A stretch of 64,000 nucleotides of DNA from Candidatus Omnitrophota bacterium (GTDB lineage Bacteria; Omnitrophota; Gorgyraeia; Zapsychrales; JAKLDJ01): positions 194,761 through 258,760 of the forward strand of contig JAKLDJ010000004.1 of NCBI GenBank assembly GCA_022703585.1. Reading direction: 5' to 3'. Positions within the stretch are counted from its first letter, which is position 1; each line of letters begins with the position of its first letter. Of this stretch, positions 60,890 to 64,000 are shown in pieces. The translations under genes and the position numbers were made by a program. The notes under the pieces are model-generated. The model was not told the DNA's origin, ran no database searches, and worked only from the letters and a program-made list of their open reading frames with translations.

Positions 60890-62266
60890 TTATTTCTTTT
60901 CTTCGGGCGACTCTTCGACTGCCGTAACTTCCTTGATTGTGCCGCCGGCCTTAATCGCAAATTCCTCTCCCATAACTTGAGCCTTCCGCCACCAGGTAAA
61001 GAAATGGATTGATGTAAAAAGAGCGACAAAGGCCAGCACCCCCCAGATAATGTACCATGTCGTTGTAATCGAAGGCTTCTTGCCGAAGATAGCCTGGGAA
61101 ATCGACATAATACCCCGCAAGGCCTTTAATTTTTGCAGTACGTTGGTAACCTTGCTTTTTTCAAATTCTTCGAGTTTCTTCGCCTTAACGGTTGCCAGCA
61201 ATGCCTCCAGCTGGCGGACCAATTCGTCCGATTTCTTATACCGCTCTTTATTAATACGGTATGCACCGATATACTTCTTTACATCATCCTTTTCTTTCTG
61301 CGAAGACTTAATTGCCTCAAGATCCCTCAGCAATGCCTCAGCAATGTAATTAGCGCCTTCTTCATACTCGGAACCCTTGATACCCTCAATGGACACTTCA
61401 GCCCGTTTCTTTAAGCTGTCCACCCGGGTTTCGGGGATATTCCAAATATCTCGGATAGCAATCTCGTACCTTTTTGTTTCGCCGGGCTTGAATTCTTCCT
61501 CCTTTGAAAGGTACGCCTGTTGACGAGACTCATCAAACCGCACCTCAAAACCCTGGCTATCCACGACATGTTCCGCGCGGACCTCCGCCGGTAAATAATG
61601 CTGCTGCTTAAACGTCTTTGGCTCATCGGCTGAATTTTTAACTTCGATAACAAACTTAACCGTCCTCCCTTTTTCGGCGGCTTCATCAATAGGGGTAGAT
61701 TTTAGATACTGCGCAGAAAAAGCATTGGTTCGTATCTCCTTTACTTGATCCGCATAGGCGCGGTATTCTTCGATTCTTCGTTCAATATTATCGGAATAAT
61801 TCTTCTGCTGGGCAAGGACATACTCGAGTTTGCCCACCATATTATCGCGGAGCATCTTGGCCGAATCGTATAATTCCGTCTTTTCCAGAAGGGCTAGGTT
61901 GCGGTCAATTTGCGCCCTTAGCAGATCAACCTCTTCATCGGTAACCCGCCAGACATCTCTTACTTCAAGTTTAATGATTTTGGATTCTTTGGGGCCCAGC
62001 TCAGTGGATCCGTAAACAAAATACATTGAAGTGTCTAAGTCGTAATCGAGTTTTAATCCGGCGGTATTAATAACATCTTCGGGGGAAATTTCTTTGGGCA
62101 GATAATATTTGATCTGTGTCTCTTTCTTTTCGTTGGCCCCGTTAGAGGCGACGATATTGATAAAAACATTTCCCGGGGCCGCAGACGCCATGGACCGTAA
62201 ACCAATAACCGGCCACAGGAAGCAGAGCAACAGCAGAAAAAGACAAATTTGAGAGCATCTTTTCAT
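60890..62266 (-). CDS. Exported single-pass protein with duplicated beta domain
   Basis: 458 residues; not a recognised named family. A signal peptide (about 1-30, SQICLFLLLLCFLWPVIGLRSMASA) is followed by two copies of a similar domain: residues about 35-110 (YYLPKEISPEDVINTAGLKLDYDLD ... ESKIIKLEVRDVWRV) and about 205-280 (HYLPAEVRAEHVVDSQGFEVRFDES ... ETKRYEIAIRDIWNI). Each is followed by a coiled-coil helix, and one membrane helix near residues 405-427 (WYIIWGVLAFVALFTSIHFFTWW) precedes a short cytoplasmic tail. So most of the protein is outside the membrane. It sits directly upstream of the atpA promoter and downstream of the repeat protein. Possible role: connecting the rotary complex to the surface. 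That is a guess. Confidence 0.6.
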   Translation of the reverse strand: MKRCSQICLFLLLLCFLWPVIGLRSMASAAPGNVFINIVASNGANEKKETQIKYYLPKEISPEDVINTAGLKLDYDLDTSMYFVYGSTELGPKESKIIKLEVRDVWRVTDEEVDLLRAQIDRNLALLEKTELYDSAKMLRDNMVGKLEYVLAQQKNYSDNIERRIEEYRAYADQVKEIRTNAFSAQYLKSTPIDEAAEKGRTVKFVIEVKNSADEPKTFKQQHYLPAEVRAEHVVDSQGFEVRFDESRQQAYLSKEEEFKPGETKRYEIAIRDIWNIPETRVDSLKKRAEVSIEGIKGSEYEEGANYIAEALLRDLEAIKSSQKEKDDVKKYIGAYRINKERYKKSDELVRQLEALLATVKAKKLEEFEKSKVTNVLQKLKALRGIMSISQAIFGKKPSITTTWYIIWGVLAFVALFTSIHFFTWWRKAQVMGEEFAIKAGGTIKEVTAVEESPEEKK

Positions 62267-62279
62267 AAATCAAAAAGGG

Positions 62280-64000
62280 TTATTCACTTCCCTCGAAATA
62301 AGTTTTTATAACCACGCCTTTTGTCTCCACAGATTCCTTCAGGCCTTCGACTTTTGCGACAATCTCGTCGAGTTTATCATTGATCTTCTTGGGGTCTAAG
62401 GCTTCTTCTGCAGTCAGGCCTTCAACGTTGGCACCGCTGCCTTCCATGCCCACGGCCTTGGCACTTTCATTGACAAAATTCGTCAGCGTCGAAACCATCT
62501 GAGTCGCCAAGCTTGTGGTTTCAACCTGCCCTTCGGAAATCGTCTCGCTCGCTGTCTTAAGTTCTTTTAAGGCAGCTTCGAGCTTCTTTAAGCGCTCATA
62601 AGCGGTCGGTGTCTGCCCTTGAGCGCCAAGCTCGGATCTAACCCCTTGCGCCTCGCTTAACACTGCCTCCGCACTCGACTTGGCTTTATCAATCCCCGTC
62701 TTTAAGGTATCAAGTTTTGCAAGTGCTCCAAAGACCGATGTCGCCGACTCGGCATCAGTCGAAGTACCCATCAATGTCTCGAGGGTATCAACAAAGTCTT
62801 GTGTCTTCTTTATATTGCCAAAGACCGTAGTAGCGGACGCTGTGTCGGTCGTAGCCCCCATGACCGTTGTGATCGAATCAACCTTATCCAGGATATCCGC
62901 AATGTCTTCTGCCATCGTTGCGGAACCGCCGATTGAAGCGACAAGTTCGGCAACCAACTGCACTTGACCGTACAAGCTATCCGAAGCCGACGTATCTGCT
63001 CTTGTACCGATTGTTTCGTTTAGGCTGGTAGCAATCCCTAAAATCGTATTGACACTGGTCACCAGGGTATGAGCATTAGCAGCCAGTTCGGAAATACCGC
63101 TCCAGTTTATGCCGCCCGCGCTCATGATGGCGATGTCGCTCCAATTGATCCCCGCAGTACTGGTTGCTCCAAGATCCACCCAGTTAATACCATTTCCGGT
63201 CATATACGCAACATCGGCCCAATTAACACCGGCACCCGAGAGACTACCTATGTCAGCCCAGTTGACCCCCGCATCCGAGAGGATGTCGAGATCGTTCCAA
63301 TTAATGCCGGCATTTGATAAGGTTTCGATATCGCTCCAGTTAATGCCCACATCACTCATGGCGCTTATGTCTGCCCAATTGATACCTTTTGCACTCATTG
63401 CGCTGATATCTTCCCAGTTAATACCCGCAACCGTCAAATCACTGATATTCGCCCAGTTAACACCGGCCAGGGTCAGATTATTTATGTCAACCCAGTTGAT
63501 TCCGCTTGTGCTTAAGATCTGCATATCATCCCAATTAATGCCGGCCTCGGAAAGCGCATCAAGATCCAGCCAGTTAACACCCGCCGTACTTAAGGCTTCA
63601 ACATTATCCCAGTTAACACCAGACATATCATTAATACTCGTCCAATTAATCACGGTATTCGAAAAATCGCTAAGACCCACCCAATTAATACCCGAATCAA
63701 ACATCATGTCAAGGTCAGCCCAATTAAGGCCGGCATCCGAGAGGATGTCGATATCACTCCAGTTGACCCCGGCATCCGAGAGGATGTCGATATCACTCCA
63801 GTTGACCCCGGCATCCGAGAGGATGTCGATATCTGACCAGTTGACCCCGGCATCCGAGAGGATGTCGATATCTGACCAGTTGACGCCAAGGGTTGATAAG
63901 ACGCTGATATCTGTCCAGTTAATGCCTGAGGTGGTCATGTCAGAAACTGAGGACCAGTTGACCCCGGCATCCGAGAGGATGTCGATATCTGACCAGTTGA
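62280..64000 (-). CDS. Tandem GxNWxDI repeat protein, 5' end outside window
   Basis: No stop or clear start is seen at the right edge, so the gene continues beyond the window. Counting the part upstream of the last internal Met, at least 24 near-contiguous 13-residue repeats of the consensus G-[IV]-N-W-x-D-[IL]-x-x-[LM]-S-x-A are visible (DNA positions about 63085-64000). Then comes a Thr/Ser-rich segment with three units of the form [IV/L]MG-x-x-x-D-T-A-S-x-T-x-FG and a coiled-coil tail to the C-terminus (EGSE). No membrane helix is visible. The Asn-Trp-Asp spacing suggests a regular beta-solenoid or helical array. Likely a surface or periplasmic fibre. Family not recognised. Confidence 0.75.
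   Translation of the reverse strand, partial: NWSDIDILSDAGVNWSSVSDMTTSGINWTDISVLSTLGVNWSDIDILSDAGVNWSDIDILSDAGVNWSDIDILSDAGVNWSDIDILSDAGLNWADLDMMFDSGINWVGLSDFSNTVINWTSINDMSGVNWDNVEALSTAGVNWLDLDALSEAGINWDDMQILSTSGINWVDINNLTLAGVNWANISDLTVAGINWEDISAMSAKGINWADISAMSDVGINWSDIETLSNAGINWNDLDILSDAGVNWADIGSLSGAGVNWADVAYMTGNGINWVDLGATSTAGINWSDIAIMSAGGINWSGISELAANAHTLVTSVNTILGIATSLNETIGTRADTSASDSLYGQVQLVAELVASIGGSATMAEDIADILDKVDSITTVMGATTDTASATTVFGNIKKTQDFVDTLETLMGTSTDAESATSVFGALAKLDTLKTGIDKAKSSAEAVLSEAQGVRSELGAQGQTPTAYERLKKLEAALKELKTASETISEGQVETTSLATQMVSTLTNFVNESAKAVGMEGSGANVEGLTAEEALDPKKINDKLDEIVAKVEGLKESVETKGVVIKTYFEGSE
63732..64000. repeat. 39-bp tandem DNA repeats within the GxNWxDI gene
   Basis: Four near-identical 39-bp units start at 63732, 63771, 63810 and 63849, and another copy of the same unit appears at 63966, exactly 117 bp (three periods) further. 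They share GGCATCCGAGAGGATGTCGA. The first two end ATATCACTCCAGTTGA and the last two and the copy at 63966 end ATATCTGACCAGTTGA. Older units in the same gene are more divergent at the DNA level. Confidence 0.93.

Noticed and set aside
60890..62266. Missing subunit a
   Set aside because: Only one transmembrane helix plus a signal peptide, and a large extracytoplasmic part. Subunit a needs several helices.
63085..64000. Possible CRISPR array (regular 39-bp repetition)
   Set aside because: Repeats are directly adjacent without unique spacers, stay in frame and encode the GxNWxDI repeat. No cas genes are present.

Overview
The window looks like a chromosome segment of an uncultivated Gram-negative bacterium. 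An outer-membrane polysaccharide exporter, a type II secretion (T2SS)-like pseudopilus operon, sigma-54, GTP-type PEP carboxykinase, a bacterial STT3-like oligosaccharyltransferase and a very repetitive surface-type protein together suggest Candidatus Omnitrophota (OP3) or a related PVC lineage. That placement is inferred from gene content; there is no rRNA gene here to test it. Nearly all genes lie on the minus strand. The exceptions are rpoN and a protease/STT3 pair.

Region 1 (1-25.3 kb, minus strand) is one exopolysaccharide locus, probably read from a sigma-70-like promoter at 25286-25314. It starts with a small MerR-type HTH protein, a Wza-like export lipoprotein or porin, a Wzz-like chain-length protein, an ExeA-like AAA+ ATPase, a coiled-coil membrane protein and a CpsD-like tyrosine autokinase. 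Then come about ten glycosyltransferases, an NAD-dependent sugar epimerase, a Wzx-like flippase, an O-antigen-ligase-like polymerase, a DUF4091-like glycoside hydrolase and a partial deacetylase-like protein. The spacers between 13.5 and 20.4 kb carry degenerate heptamer or nonamer arrays, most arranged as inverted repeats. One pair of arrays flanks a gene for an S23-type four-helix-bundle protein.

Region 2 (25.3-44.5 kb) is mixed. It holds rpoN (+, with a promoter so close to the ATG that the mRNA should be nearly leaderless), pckG, a cupin, a small zinc-binding protein, a cNMP-binding/MinD-like/patatin fusion, a type IV pilin, a response regulator, a PAS histidine kinase, a transaldolase and split transketolase operon, tRNA-Lys(CUU), a multi-REC protein, and a plus-strand pair made of a trypsin-like protease and an STT3-like oligosaccharyltransferase. 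A 129-nt imperfect hairpin element lies between the kinase and the response regulator.

Region 3 (44.5-64 kb, minus strand) is the most unusual part. An F-type ATPase cluster (alpha, epsilon, two different c-like subunits, a b-delta fusion, gamma, beta; no subunit a visible) runs 40 bp ahead of a T2SS-like operon (GspE with a C-terminal PilZ domain, GspF, an MA-type metallopeptidase, GspG, GspI, GspJ, GspK, a PilM-PilN fusion, a PilO-like protein and a TPR protein). Upstream of the alpha subunit are an exported single-pass protein with a duplicated domain and a protein of at least 24 thirteen-residue GxNWxDI repeats that runs off the window. This may be a rotary ATPase adapted to a cell-surface task, compare the F1-like-X0 ATPases of mycoplasmas. 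It could instead be an ordinary divergent F-ATPase whose subunit a is encoded elsewhere.
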